This document shows positions 1 through 12,700 of a stretch of DNA of 64,000 nt, piece by piece. Origin of the DNA: Larix kaempferi (lineage: Eukaryota > Streptophyta > Pinopsida > Pinales > Pinaceae); NCBI GenBank assembly GCA_027924585.1, contig BSBM01000442.1:2852001-2916000 (forward strand), in the 5' to 3' direction. Position 1 is the stretch's first letter, and every line of letters starts with the position of its first letter. The notes under the pieces were generated by a model. The model was not told the origin of the DNA. It saw only the letters and a list, made by a program, of their open reading frames with translations, and did not search any database. The translations under genes and the position numbers were made by a program.

Positions 1-2084
1 CGAAAACATCATACGCAGACATGAAACCTTAAATATCTTAAACAGGCTTGTTAGATTTAGATACAATTCACCAAATGAAACATTAAACCCTAAACAGTAA
101 TCGCTTCCATTTTTTTTAACAGTGGTTACACCCTACGGTTGCCACATTCTGTTGCCGGAGGTTCCATTCTAAACCCCATGCCATTATACACACAGCAAAT
201 GCCGAAGCAAAATTACAGTCGGTGCATCTCTTTTTATCAACCCAGAAGTGTCAAAACGTTAAGACATAAAACGTAAAGATGCAAACTATTTGCAAACGCA
301 AGGGTTCGACCCTGCTAAAACCGCCGATGCCAAGAATGGCCGGCCACATGAATTAAACATTCACATCACCTACTCTATCAACAAAACTCAAAACTGAAGG
401 TTTCCCAAATGCTGCAGGCGAGACAAAAGCCACTGCCGTGAAGGCTTGCTACTAGCACTTGCTCATCAAAGTCCAATTCCAGGAGAACCATTAAGGAGGG
501 TTACCACCGAAGCTTATCGGTGGGTTCGCTTAAGTTCTTTCCCCTTCAACTATTCTGGCACCCTGTCTTTCACCGAGGGTTACCTGCCAACAACCATCCA
601 TTAATTTAAGCATCAGTTCATGAGGTAGAAATGCATGCAACAACGAATAGTATGGAAACCTTGCAACGTTACATTACCTGAGTTGTGACAGAGTTTTCGA
701 CAAAGCCAGTATCCATCCATGGCGAAGGAAATGCATCCAGCTCGAAGACCACGATGAGGGATACCTCTCGAGAACTTCCAACTCAATTGAAAAACCCAGA
801 CATGCAAGATACGACAACGCCGGCACAGATGCACTCATCCCACCTGTATATTACCACACCATCATTCTAGACTTGGCTTCCACGGATAACTTTCACTCAC
901 AGACCAAGGTTGCTACCGGTCTCAGGATTGAGCTCGGGGAAGGCTATAAAAACCAGCAAACCCTAAGTGCCTCTAGGCTGGTTGGCCTCACCTCCCAAAC
1001 CCTACCACCGAACAATGACAAGAAACGTTACAAAACCCATAAGTTACGCTAAGGATTCAGCTCATCCCAATACACAACGATCAACGATGAAGATTCGTCC
1101 TCATCAAGACATGTTGGAAGGTGGCAGGAGTAGCATTAAATTGCTCATCTACCTCCCCAAACCATAGAGTTTCCATATCGATTGATAGCAGGGCAGGAGG
1201 CCGTTACAACTCAACATTCCAAACCCTTTCACACAACGAGTCAGCTATCACAACTTACATGCAACAATATCCTTAACACGGTGGCCATACACAATAATTG
1301 CAAACCAAATCATTTATTACACCCTCGTTTCGTATGCAGGATTTTGCAGGGCCATCATTCCACTTGCCAACCCATACGAATCAACGTTAAAAGCTTCAAC
1401 ATATAAATATTATCAACGTATAACGATCACCGATAGCATATAACCAAGGTCTCATATGATCCCATATAATCAATTGCGAAACATATTTATAGCTTATGAA
1501 TATCCACTAAGGTTGTGGGAAACCATAGGGCATGGTTTGACTCCGCCCATCACTTTAAGTCAACTATAAAGTTCATCTTTGGATCATCATAAAGCTCCTA
1601 AAGCTTTGTTCACTTTACAAGTTATTGAGACACACCCTTAGGGTATGGTGCCACCCTAGGACCCATCGCATACATTGCATGGTAGGGTATCAATGTTTAA
1701 CGCACCACCATTTTAACTACCCAGACAATGGAGATTTAAAACCAACTTATCACTCTTTCCATAGCATGACTTAAAGACCATGAGCCTCGTTCTGAACCTG
1801 TCACCGTCAATATTTTAAAGAGATTACTTAACAGCCGCACGACATTTATGGAACAATCATACGTAAAGTCATCAACACTTAATAGAATAAAGTACATAAT
1901 CATTAATTGATTTTCATGACGTCATTAAAAGACAAAAGGCATAAGCATTAAATTGTTCCTACCAAGTGACACTTTTATTAATTATTGAATATTGATTATT
2001 ATTATTTCTGCATTTTACAATATTAGCTCTTTTTATGGCGATTTTTTTTATTATAAAATTTTATGAAAATATCGGGATGTTACA
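1..2084 (+). repeat. E1 5' LTR, 3' part only
   Basis: This is the right-hand part of the 5' LTR, cut by the window start. Base 1 aligns with base 8799 of the 3' LTR. It ends in GTTACA at 2084, directly before the primer binding site. It lacks the 344-bp segment found at 10687-11030 of the other LTR. Short ORFs in it are shared with the 3' LTR and look non-coding. Confidence 0.9.
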
Positions 2085-2086
2085 TG

Positions 2087-2098
2087 TGGTATCAGAGC
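2087..2098 (+). other. E1 primer binding site (tRNA-iMet)
   Basis: TGGTATCAGAGC lies 2 nt after the LTR end. It is the standard plant primer site complementary to the 3' end of initiator tRNA-Met, where minus-strand DNA synthesis starts. Confidence 0.92.
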
Positions 2099-2230
2099 TC
2101 ATGTTTGAACTCTAGGCCTAAAAACGGTCCAAGAAACACGCAAACAGAAAATTTATGACTGTGAAAATTTTCACTAACTCAAGTTTAAATTAATTGTCCT
2201 ATACAGAAAATTTTTCTTTGATTTACAGAT

Positions 2231-3486
2231 ATGGAAGGATCAGCTGAACACATAAGGGGCAGATTTCCGCCAAACAGCCCCAATATGGAACAACAATTCC
2301 AGGGCAATCGGGGTAATGATTCATTAGAATTATTGCGAGCTTTTCATGAATTAAAAGCAGAGATCAAGTCAGTAAAACAGGACAATGAAAGAATCCTGTA
2401 GACACAGGAAGAATTGAAGCAAGCACTGTTTGACCAATATCCAAAATATGAACAGAACTTGGAACATACTTCTGAAACTAAAGAGCTATCCTAGGAAGGC
2501 AAGAACAAACAAACAGAAACAACTGAAGACAACAACAACTCAACATCATCAAGAGCTGCCAAACATCCACATAAGAAGAAGCATAATTACTCTAGTGACA
2601 GCAGTGAAGGAGACTGTAAGCCAAAAAGAAAAAGGAATAGACAGTACGAACAGATATCTGGTGAATTCAAGAAAATCAAACCCCCAACTTTCAATGGCGA
2701 GACGGAAAAAGGAGAGGCAACAGAAGCATGGTTGTCCGGCATGAAAAAGTGTTATCAGATCTACGACTACTCGGAGTCCTTGAAGGCAAAGATGGCAATT
2801 TATAATCTGACCAGGAAGGCAGATATTTGGTGGAAAGATCTTAAAAGGGTAAAAGGTATAAAAGACCGAGATGTGAGTTGGAGTACTTTTAAAAGACACT
2901 TCAAGAAGAAATTCTTACCTGAGCAGTATTATGAAGAAAAATCCAAGGAATTTTATGATCTGAAACTGGGAACGATGAATATGAAAGAACTGAACAGCAA
3001 GTTTTTAAGTCTGCTAAGATATGTGTTGTACATGGTGGAAGAAAAACCGAAGGTCCAGAGGTACCTAAGTTGTCTACCTTTCCACATCAAGGATAGGATA
3101 GAGTACGATAACCCTAAGACCCTAGAGGAATCCATGAGGAAAGCCACTTTTTGCTTTGACTAGAATAAGAGAAGAGAAGGGGTACCTAGCTGGAAAAACT
3201 CAAAACCCAGTAAATTTGAACAGAAAAAGAAGAATTTTAGATATGGCGGCAATTCCAATTTTCAGAAGAAAAATTTTTCAGAATCAAAAATTTCAGTAGA
3301 ACATAAATAATCAGCAGCAAAAATTTACAGCACCCAGAAATGTCCCCAATGTTGCCAGGACCAATGAACAGAAGCCACCTATAAAATGCTTTGAGTGCCA
3401 AGGGCCCCACTATGCCTCAGACTGTCCCCTCAGGAAACAGGCGGCCAATCATATTCACTCCATATAGTTTGAAGCTACTGTAGGAG
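2231..3486 (+). pseudogene. E1 gag (capsid/nucleocapsid), broken
   Basis: Gag would form the cytoplasmic virus-like particle and package element RNA. The frame begins at ATG 2231. The capsid region, with the typical WW..L....W..F...F spacing, is at about 2730-3160. A CX2CX3HX4C zinc knuckle (CFECQGPHYASDC) is at about 3391-3430. In-frame TAG stops are at 2399, 2492, 3161, 3297 and 3465. A 1-nt frameshift at about 3265-3290, in A/T runs, links the capsid frame to the knuckle and protease frame. Every TAG sits where a CAG glutamine codon is plausible. The link to retrotransposon gag is secure from position and knuckle. Confidence 0.88.
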
Positions 3487-4048
3487 ATGTGGCAAGAGAA
3501 GTACCCAGAATTAGTGCATCATTAGACAACCGGCAAGCAGAACACCAATTCTCAATGGTGGAGGTCAAAGGTATGCTGCAAAACCACCCTGTTTCTATTT
3601 TAATTGACCCCGGTGCTAGTCTAAGTTATATATCACCAATTGTGGTAGAAAGACTTGATTTGAAAATCGAGAAATTCGATAAATTCTGGTTAGTTAGATT
3701 AGCGACAGGAACAAAAAGGAAGGTTTCTGACTTTGTGGTATATTGTGCTTTATCTATGAATCAACTAACAACGCAGGTTAAGCTAAATATTTTTCCATTA
3801 GGGTCATATGACATCCTAATCGGTATGGATTGGTTAGAAACCCATCGGGTCATTCTGAATTGTTATAAAAAAAGCTTCAATTGCCTGGATGATGAAGGAA
3901 AAACAACAGAGGTAAAAGGCATCCCCAGAAAAACATCCGTTCGACAGATTTCAGCCATGCAAGTAAAAAGGGCAATTAGAGAAGGGTGTCAGATGTTTGC
4001 TGTGAATGTGGTGCATGATGAGATAAGTACTAAGAGGACAAACTAAAA
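3468..4048 (+). pseudogene. E1 aspartic protease
   Basis: This is the retropepsin-type protease that cleaves the Gag-Pol polyprotein. An open frame runs 3489-4046 in the same frame as the zinc knuckle. The catalytic triplet is changed: the expected D-S/T-G reads DPGAS at about 3607-3621 (LIDPGASLSYI). The downstream flap and core motif DILIGMDWL is intact at about 3812-3838. The frame ends in TAA at 4044-4046, and the linker to RT continues in another frame from the ATG at 4049, so a 1-nt indel lies near 4030. Confidence 0.88.
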
Positions 4049-5402
4049 ATGGAAGACATACCTGTCTTGCAGGATTTCCAAGATATTTTTCCTGAAGAGA
4101 TCCCAGATTTACCTCCCAAAAGGGACCTGGATTTTACTATTTGATTAACACCTGGCGCTGTACCAAGTTCTAAAGCTCCATACCGGATGAAAATACTAGA
4201 GATGAATGAGTTAAAATCTCAGCTGAAGGACCTGATCGATAAAAAAATATATAAGGCCCAGCGTGTCCCCTTGGGGAGCACCGTTCATTTTTGTTAAGAA
4301 GAAGGATGGTACCCTAAGACTTTGTATAGATTACCGTCAACTGAATAAAATGACGATCAAGAATAGGTACCCGTTGCCCCGCGTTGACGATCTCTTTGAC
4401 CAGCTACGTGGAGCAATAGTGTTCTCAAAGATCGATTTACGATCAGGATATCATCAGGTCCGTGTGAAGGAAGAAGACATTTTCAAAACAGCCTTTAGAA
4501 CTTGTTATGGACACTATGAGTTTGTTGTCATGCCGTTTGGACTAACTAATGCACCTGCTGTATTTATGTGCTTAATGAACAAAATTCTGCACAAGTACTT
4601 AGATAAGTTTGCAGTGGTGTTTATCGATGACATTTTGGTATACTCTAAGAACAAGGAAGAACATGATGAACATCTACGTATCATTTTGCAAGTTCTAAGG
4701 GAGCATCAGTTGTATGCAAAATTCAGAAAATGTGATTTTTACAAATACAAGATTCAGTACTTGGGACACATAATCTCTGAGGAAGGGATTGCGGTTGACC
4801 CCGCCAAGATAAATGCCATTAATGAATGGCCGGTTCCTAAAGATGTGACAGATGTGCGATCGTTTATGGGCATCACTGGTTATTATAGAAAATTCATTGA
4901 AGGGTTTTCTAGGATCGCAAACCCCATAACGTTGCTGCAGAAAAAGGGAAAGAAGTTTGTCTGGGACCAAAAGTGTGCGGATAGTTTTGCAAAGTTAAAA
5001 GAATTATTGACTTCAGCGCCTATTTTGAGGATTGCAGATCCTAATAAAGATTTTGTAGTATGCACAGACGCGTGCAATGATGGAATGGGAGGAGTCCTAA
5101 CGCAGGAGGAACATGCTGTAGCATATGAATCAAGAAAACTGAAAATTCATGAGAAGAACTATTCCACCTACGACCTAGAATTGCTAGTAGTGATTCATGC
5201 CTTAAAAATGTGGCGTCACCACCTTATCAGTAGAAAATTTACCTTAATGACGGATAATATGGGGCGAAAATATTTGTTAGATCAAACAAATTTGAATGCC
5301 AGGCAAGCCAGATGGCTAACTTTTTTGAGTGAGTATGATTTTGAAATTCAGCACATTAAAGGGAAGGAGAATAAAGTGGCTGACGCATTAAGTCGTAATG
5401 CA
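4049..5402 (+). pseudogene. E1 reverse transcriptase and RNase H
   Basis: The RT copies element RNA to DNA and RNase H removes the RNA strand. The linker frame from 4049 has a TGA at 4142 and shifts frame in an A-run near 4240. From 4263 the frame is open to 5669. RT motifs in order are [45 protein letters not shown], the catalytic FIDDILVYS (about 4621-4647) and LGHIIS. RNase H follows at about 5030-5390 with TDAC, DLELL and TDN acidic positions, then the usual [15 protein letters not shown] end. The normally conserved His after the last Asp (TDH) reads TDN, so activity is doubtful even within the open part. Confidence 0.93.
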
Positions 5403-6898
5403 AGGGTACACTTTGTTTCAGCCATCAGCACATACGCAACAGATTTGGAGGAACAGATTTTTGAAGGAATCAAGGAGGATGAGGAATATAGAAAATTACA
5501 GGAATGGACAACAGAAAACTACTCTGAAAATTCTGTAACAGATTTCAGTTTGAACGAAAATGGCTTACTGCTGTACAAAAACAGATTGTACATACCAAAC
5601 GTACCAATAGTAAAAATTCTGATTTTGGATGAGATGCACACAAGTCACTATTCTTGCCACCCAGGTTACTAGAAAACCATCACAATGCTAAGAAAGGAGT
5701 ACTACTGGCCCAGGATGAAGGATGAAGTAGCGAAGTATATAACAAAGTGTTTTGACTGTCAAAAAGTGAAGGTGGAACATCAACATCCCGCTGGATTGAT
5801 GCAGCCCTTGCCTATACCCAGCTGGAAATGGGAAGTCATAAGTATAGATTTCATCACTAGGTTACCAAAGAATAAAAAACAGCACGACTCCATCATGGTG
5901 GTAGTAGACAAACTTAGCAAGGTAGCCCATTTTATCCCTGTCAAAACTACCCATAAAGCCCCTGATATTGCAGAATTTTTTATGAAGCAGGTTTTCCAAC
6001 TACATGGCATACCCAAGGTAATAGTTTCAGATCGAGATTCAAAGGTCACAGGTTATTTTTGGAGGTCTTTTTTCAAGGGGTTAAACACTACCTTAAATTT
6101 CAGCACTGCGTTCCATCCGTAAACAGACGGATAGATTGAAAGGGTGAACCAAATATTGGAAGATATGCTTAGAATGTATGTTAAGGATTAGCTTGGTAAG
6201 TGGGAAGACTACTTGCATTTAACAAAGTTTGCATATAATAATCACTACCATGCTTCAACCAAACTTAGCCCATTTGAGATCCTTTATGGAAGAAAGTGTA
6301 ACACACCAGTGTCATGGAGTGATCCGGTTAGTAGGGTTACCTTAGGGCCCGAATTGTTGCAGGAATTAGAATCAATCGTGAAGCAAGTACAAGGGAATCT
6401 TAAAGCTGCCTAGGATAGACAGAAATTCAAGTAGACCTTAAAAGAACTCATAGAGAGTTCTAGGTTGGTGAACATGTTTTTCTTAAGGTAAGGCCGAAAA
6501 AGAGTTCTTTAAAATTGGGAAGCTGTGCCAAACTGGCACCCAGGTATTGTGGTCCTTTCGAAATCTTGTCCAGGGTTGGACCTATGGCATATCAATTAGC
6601 CCTACCTTCAAACCTCAAAGTCCATAATGTTTTTCGCATTTCATTTTTAAAGAAATATGTGCATGATCCTACTCATGTTGTAAATTGGAATAATGTTCAG
6701 GTGGAACAAGGCGGCGATTTTCCGGTGGAACCAGACTGTATTCTCGCAGGGAAAGAAACTCTACTCCGGAACCGCACGGTTGGTCAAGTAAAAGTGCAAT
6801 GGAAGCACTATAGCCCAACAGAGGTTACCTGGGAGTTGGAGAGTAGTATGCGGGCTGCATACCCAACTCTGTTCCAGGAACACTCAAGGAGTGAATAA
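5403..6898 (+). pseudogene. E1 integrase with C-terminal chromodomain
   Basis: Integrase inserts the cDNA; the chromodomain of this group is thought to direct it to modified chromatin. An HHCC zinc finger is at about 5634-5770 (HTSHYSC, CFDCQ). The DDE core shows the first Asp in ISIDF (about 5846), the second in VSDRDSK (about 6027) and the Glu in IERVNQ (about 6138). The chromodomain is at about 6710-6880, with NRTVGQVKVQWKHY and VTWE. Stops are at 5670 (TAG), 6120 (TAA, inside the HPQTDGQ-like motif), 6132, 6189, 6411, 6432 and 6461 (all TAG), with a 1-nt shift near 6433. The tail after the chromodomain is short and leads straight to the polypurine tract. Confidence 0.9.
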
Positions 6899-6926
6899 AA
6901 CAACATCGAGGACGATGTTGAGGCTT

Positions 6927-6935
6927 AAGGGGGGG
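6927..6935 (+). other. E1 polypurine tract
   Basis: AAGGGGGGG lies just before the TG that opens the 3' LTR. It is the plus-strand primer site. A GACGATG motif a few bases upstream recurs in modified form at the corresponding end of the LARD. Confidence 0.85.
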
Positions 6936-6939
6936 TGTA

Positions 6940-9900
6940 TGTCACCTACCCAATTTTTGAGAATAATTATTTTCTACTATTATCCTTTTTGCAAAAAAAA
7001 TACTTTGTGTTAAATTATAATTACAAGTTTGTAATTATGACCAAGTAGGTCAAAAATGAATGTAATGACTCATTATTATTATTTAATAAATGAAAATGGG
7101 AGACAAACACTCAAGAAAGCTGTTACAAGAGTATCCACTGGCCCACTAGGAGGAATGGAAGCTGCTGGAAGGACTGGGACAGATGGAAGCATTCGCACTC
7201 TGCCATTAGCTATTGGTATGGGACAACTCCCCCTAATTTTGTGGCATTTCCCTCTCCAGGTGGAGAGAGGTGAGCAGGCAGCTCACTAATGACCAGCTAA
7301 TTTCAAAAGACCTAGGCAACCTATAAAAGGCAATTCGAATTGAGCAGGAAGCTCTTACAATGTTTTCTACAGAAACATTCCTCATGCTCATCAGGTGATG
7401 GTTGAGATATTCGAGTAGGGGAGGCTGTGGAGAGTGCAAGTATAAGTCTACAAATGTTATGAGAAGGACAGACAAGAGGTGCTAGTGCTGATTCCATTGA
7501 TTACCAAGGCTGTAAGGCGGGATATATAAATTTTCTTGCTGCTGCAAGCAAAAGTCCTAAGTTGCAGAACCTTCTTCCTCCTGGTGGATCAGTGGATGGG
7601 CTTGGGGGTCCCAAGGCAGACATCTTGGCTGTTTGGGAGCAGGTTGGGTGGAACAGGTTTCTTGAGTGCTTTGTTCCTCCCATTACACTCAGGTTCTATT
7701 CTATTGTGTTTTCTTTTCAAATCATATGAATGCTCTCAGAAAATGGCTTAGTATTGTTATTTATTAATCAATAGTAGAAAATGGCAGATCCTAATTAATT
7801 TAGATTTGCTAAACTGATAAAATGACTCCTTTGCATTTTTCCCCATGCGTGGAGCTGCATCGTACTCCAGTACAGAGAGGTAGCATTAAATCTTCCCAGC
7901 TAAAAATGAAACCTAGTATGCATCTAAATACCTAAACCAAAAGACCACCCATGCACAGACTATGTTATCATGCATCTTATAGTTTAGCAGCTGTAGATTA
8001 GATCCATGCATGTATTGTTTTACTGTTCAATTCTGTATGCCAAAACAACTTAATAGAAATCAATTATAGCAGTAGGTTCTTTTCTGATTTCTGAAGGTGA
8101 ACATTATGTTAACAACTAGGGCACTAATCCTTACTAATTACTTCAAAGAAAAACAATACCATGCATTCTGTTTAACCATATTCCTTTCTTTCTTCTATCT
8201 TCTTATTGTTTTTAGAATTTGTTTGATCTTATATAAATATTGTCTTCATTGTATTACATTGTACAGAAAGAAAGAAAGCTACTATGTTATTTTTTTTCAT
8301 CAGAGGTCCAAAATGGACGAATACAGGAATATATAGTTAGAATAGAAAAACTGTATATTCATAAGCAATCAAATTATCTGACGATTGCACTATTATTTTC
8401 TTTGTTCCTTTTTTTCCTGAATTATCAATTGCATGTGATAGCACTTACATCGCAAAATACCAAGTTATTAACAGCTAGGACAAACATAGCTTTATTAAAT
8501 TGATAGATTGAATTACAGTATCTCTACACCCAAACTGGAGGCAACATGTTCTCATCACATTATTATTTATAAACATTTAAACAATGGCCAATCGAAGGTT
8601 TCAAGAGTTGTTATTCTTGTTCTTTTAAAAACATCAATATAGACATGTAGATTTCATTCACATCGATAGCTAGGGTTTAACATTATCACTTATGCTTTCA
8701 AAAAAAACCATTTCCTTCCTACTCTCGGCTTATAGCCACTTTTTATTTAAACAAACATGCCTTTTTACCCTTGGATCTGAGTTCAAGAAGGAGAAGATCG
8801 AAAACATCATACGCAGACATGAAACCTAAAATATCTTAAACAAGCTTCTTAGATTTAGATACAATTCACCAAACGAAACATTAAACCCTAAACAATAATC
8901 GCTTCCATTTATTTTAACAGTGGTTACACCCTACGGTTGCCACATTCTGTTGCCGGAGGTTCCATTTGAAACCCCATGCCATTGTAGACACAGCAAATGC
9001 CGAAGCAAAATTACAGTCGGTGCATCTCTTTTTATCAACCCAGAAGTATCAAAACGTTAAGACATAAAACGTAAAGATGCAAACTATTTGCAAATGCAAG
9101 GGTTCGACCCTGCTAAAACCACCGATGCCAGGAATGGCCGGTCACATGAACTAAACATTCACATCACCTACTCTATCAACAAAACTCAAAACTGAAGGTT
9201 TCCCAAATGCTGCAGGCGAGACAAAAGCCACTGCTGCGAAGGCATGCTACCAGCACTTGCTCATCAAAGTTCGATTCCAGGAGAACCATTAAGGAGGGTT
9301 ACCACTGAAGCTTACCGATGGGTTCACTTAAGTTCTTTCCCCTTCAACTATTCCGGCACCCTATCTTTCATCTAGGGTTACCTTCCAACAACGATACATT
9401 AATTTAAGCATCGGTTCATGAGGTAGAAACGCATGCAACACCGAGTAGTATGGAAACCTTGCAATGTTACATTACCTGACTTGTGACAGAGTTTTCGACG
9501 TAGCCAGCATCCATCCACTACGAAGGAAATTCACCCAGCTTGAAGACCATGATGAGGGATGCCTCCTGAGAACTTCCAACTCAATTGAAAAACCCAGACT
9601 TGCAAGCTACGACAACGCCGACACAGATGCACTCATCCCACCTGTAGATTACCACACCATCATTCCAGACTTGGCTTCCACGGATAACTTTCACTCACAG
9701 ACCAAGGTTGCTACCAGTCTCTGGATCAAGCCTGGGGAAGGCTAGAAAAACCAGCAAACCCTAAGTGCCTCTCGACCGGTTGGCCTCACCTCCCAAACCC
9801 TACCACCGAACAATGACAAGAAACGTTACAAAACCCATAAGTTACGCTAAGGATTCAACTCATCCCAATACACAACGATCAACGGCGGAGATTCGTCCTC

Positions 9901-11226
9901 ATCAAGCCATGTTGGAAGGTGGCAGGAGTAGCATTAAATTGCTCATCTACCTCCCCAAACCACGGAGTTGCCATATCGGTTGATAGCAGGGCAGGAGGCT
10001 GTTACGGCTCAACATTCCAAACCCTTTCACACAACGAGTCAGCTATCACAACTTACACGCAGCAATATCTTTAACACGGTGGCCAAGCACAATAATTGCA
10101 AACCAAATCATTTATTACACCCTCATTTCATATGCAGGCTTTTGCAGGGCCATCATTCCACCTGCCAACCCATACGAATCAACGTTAAAAGCTTCAACAT
10201 ATAAATATTATCAACGTATAACGATCACCAATAGCATATAACTAAGGTCTCATACGATCCCATATAATCAATTGCGAAACATAATCATAGCTTATGAATA
10301 TCCACTAAGGTCGCGAGCAACCATAGGGCATGGTTTGACTCCGCCCATCACTTTAAGTCAACTATAAAGTTCATCTTTGGATCATCATAAAGCTCCTAAA
10401 GCTTTGTTCACTTTACTAGTTATTTAGACACACCCTTAGGGTATGGTGCCACCCTAGGACCCATCGCATACATTGCATGGTAGGGTATCAATGTTTAACG
10501 CACCACCATTTTAACTACCCAGACAATGGAGATTTAAAACCAACTTATCACTCTTTCCATAGCATGACTTAAAGACCATGAGCCTCGTTCTGAACCTGTC
10601 ACCGTCAATATTTTTAAAGAGATTACTTAACAGCCGCACGACATTTATGGAACAATCATACGTAAATTCATCAACACTTAATAGAAACATTCGTAACAAA
10701 CACACCCTGAAATAGACGTTATCTGTAGTCTTGAGATAGTCAGGTTCATCTTACAGAATTGGAAGGAGACCACACCAGTAGCATCGAAACTCATAAGCAA
10801 TTTCGATTTATATCGCGATTATTAAGCACTTTGAATTTTATCGCTATCTCTTACCTGCGAATCTGCGGATGAAGGACGAGTGCAGTGCTTTAGCGGAATA
10901 GCTAAGTAAGCCTCAGGGCACCTCATGGGACCCCTTTCATCATCATCCAGAAAATTTAAACTATCAGCACTTGTCAAAAGAATTCTGTTTTCCAATGCAT
11001 CATAAATTTTCAATCATTCCAGCATACGAATAAAGTACATAATGATTAATTGATTTTCATGACGTCATTAAAAGACAAAAGACACAAGCATTAAATTGTT
11101 CCTACCAAGCGACACTTTTATTAATTACTGAATATTGATTATTATTATTTCCGCATTTTACAATATTAGCTCTTTTTATGGCAATTTAATTTTTTTTAAA
11201 TTTTATGAAAATATCGGGATGTTACA
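6940..11226 (+). repeat. E1 3' LTR, about 4.3 kb
   Basis: The repeat starts with TG directly after the polypurine tract (6936 or 6940; TGTCACC at 6940 preferred) and ends GTTACA at 11226. Its right half, 8799-11226, matches the 5' LTR. The left half has no partner in the window because the 5' LTR is truncated. No coding motif was seen in the ORFs at 7056-8503. The length is near the upper end for plant LTRs. Confidence 0.85.
10687..11030 (+). other. 344-bp segment present only in the 3' LTR of E1
   Basis: The 5' LTR reads ATAGAA-TAAAGTAC where the 3' LTR has 344 extra bases between ATAGAA and TAAAGTAC. The segment ends in CATACGAA, so a GAA direct repeat flanks it. This fits a microhomology deletion in the 5' LTR better than a transposon insertion, because I see no terminal repeats and no clear target duplication. 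Confidence 0.8.
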
Positions 11227-11269
11227 GATAGGTACCAAAAATAAAAAAAAGTTTTAAATAACATGCTCC

Positions 11270-12700
11270 TCCTCATAAGATATTAAGGCGCATCCCTATA
11301 ATCCCAAGGATTCAAATGCTATTTCATTGCAAAGAATTAACCGTGTTGTGGGGGTGGCATGCCTCTCACAAAAGTGAGCTAGGAATTATGTGAATCCCAT
11401 AAGATTCATTTGAAATGAACAATTTAGAGGATACATGGCCCAATAAATTGAAGAATGAACTATATAGCCTTCAATTGAGCATATCCATGGATGGAGTTAA
11501 CTCGTACTCCCTCCAAAATACCAAATTTTTGTTGGCCAGTAGTTGTGATCAATAACAATATCCCACCATGGTTTTCTAAGGAGAGTGAACACATTATGCT
11601 ATCTCTTATAGTCCCTCGAAGATGACAAGTGAAAAATATGAATTCCTACCTACAACCATTGATCGATGAATTTAAGCCATTATGGGAAGGGATGCTTGTA
11701 TATGATGCATTAAGATCCATTCTAGTAGAAAGTTCTTTATAATTATATGCCATATGTGCATGCACCACGCATTATTATCCGGGATTAGGAGTTTTCATTG
11801 GTATGCATGTTGATTTATTTGTTCATACTGATAACATATTTTGCATAGTTAATTCATTGCCATTGTCTTCTTTAACGCAAATGTGCTTGGTTTTAAAAAA
11901 ACATTGCATATCATATAACAAGAGGGTATCATGGACGTAAATGTTGTGGACATTCTATAAATTCTAGGTGGTCCAACCACCTACAAAACCTGTGTACGGT
12001 TGCTTGAAGGTATTCCTCCTATAAGATTATCATTATAGAAGAACAACATCATGTTTTAATTGTTAACTAGAGAGAACCCAACGACCTAAAATAATGACAT
12101 TGGTTGACCAACTTAGGGAATATGACATAGAGAAGAAGAAGGAGTTTGGATAATTTTTCAATTGAAATGGGGAATCTATGTTCAGTGATCATTAATTTTA
12201 TGACACTTATGTTGATAAAATTCCCATTGGGATAAAAATGAAATACACCTTTTAGGAGCTTCAATATTGGGAGAACCTTAAGATTTCCCACTTACTATAT
12301 CTCATGCATATATTTAAAAATATTTCATATTATTTAAGGAGGCACATATCATCGAAAAAAGTGACATTAAGTGTTAGGGGAGATATCATTTCTTCAAATA
12401 CTAAAAAGAAACATTGGCCAAGAAGAGAAAGTAGAGAGTTTGGTCCCTCTTGGTCTTTCGAAGAAGGTGATGTTCCATGGATTTTAATGAAAGATGATGT
12501 TTCTCTATAGAAGGAAGTTATACCAGGTGTGAAGGTTCCTTCTTTGTATGGGTTGACACTACGTGCACTACTTCACTGTAGAAGAACATTTTTTGGGGTT
12601 GAAATAACTTGACCATCTAAAAATTCGATGGGTATGTATGTAAAATACATGCTTTTTTCCCCTGAAGTGTAGGTTCTAATACACTATGCACTCATAATTT
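11270..12700 (+). pseudogene. CACTA (En/Spm) TNP2-type transposase, decayed
   Basis: Translated pieces follow the order of the plant TNP2 transposase (Transposase_21). LIPRIQMLFHCKEL and WHASHKS are at about 11300-11375, LEDTWP at about 11430, ISMDGVNSYSLQNT at about 11485-11525, IPPW at about 11560, a block reading NSYLQPLIDEFKPLWEG at 11640-11690, then the pre-HNLD-type block LKISHLLYLMHIFKN at about 12270-12320. GPSWSFEEGDVPWIL at about 12440-12485 and VPSLYGLTLRALLHC at about 12527-12575 follow. Several frames and stops are involved (for example TGA near 11620), so it is an old relic. TNP2 would bind and cut the ends of a cut-and-paste element in the nucleus. No CACTA terminal repeat was found; the left end is cut by E1. 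Confidence 0.85.

Larger units (their letters stand above)
1..11226 (+). mobile_element. E1: Ty3/gypsy chromovirus with very long LTRs
   Basis: The order of parts is 5' LTR (partial), primer binding site, gag, protease, reverse transcriptase, RNase H, integrase, chromodomain, polypurine tract, 3' LTR. That order, with integrase after RNase H and a C-terminal chromodomain, defines a plant chromovirus. The very long LTR recalls the Tekay/Del branch, but I do not assign the clade firmly. LTR copies were paired because bases 1-2084 match 8799-11226. I counted about 16 mismatches in the first 360 aligned bases (about 4%), mostly transitions. The 5' end lies outside the window, so the target duplication cannot be checked; the 3' flank begins GATAG. 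The right LTR abuts a CACTA relic, so E1 probably inserted into it. Gag-pol has many stops and several 1-nt frameshifts, so the copy is dead. Confidence 0.93.

Noticed and set aside
11227-11231. Target duplication of E1 (GATAG)
   Set aside because: The left flank of E1 is outside the window, so it cannot be tested.
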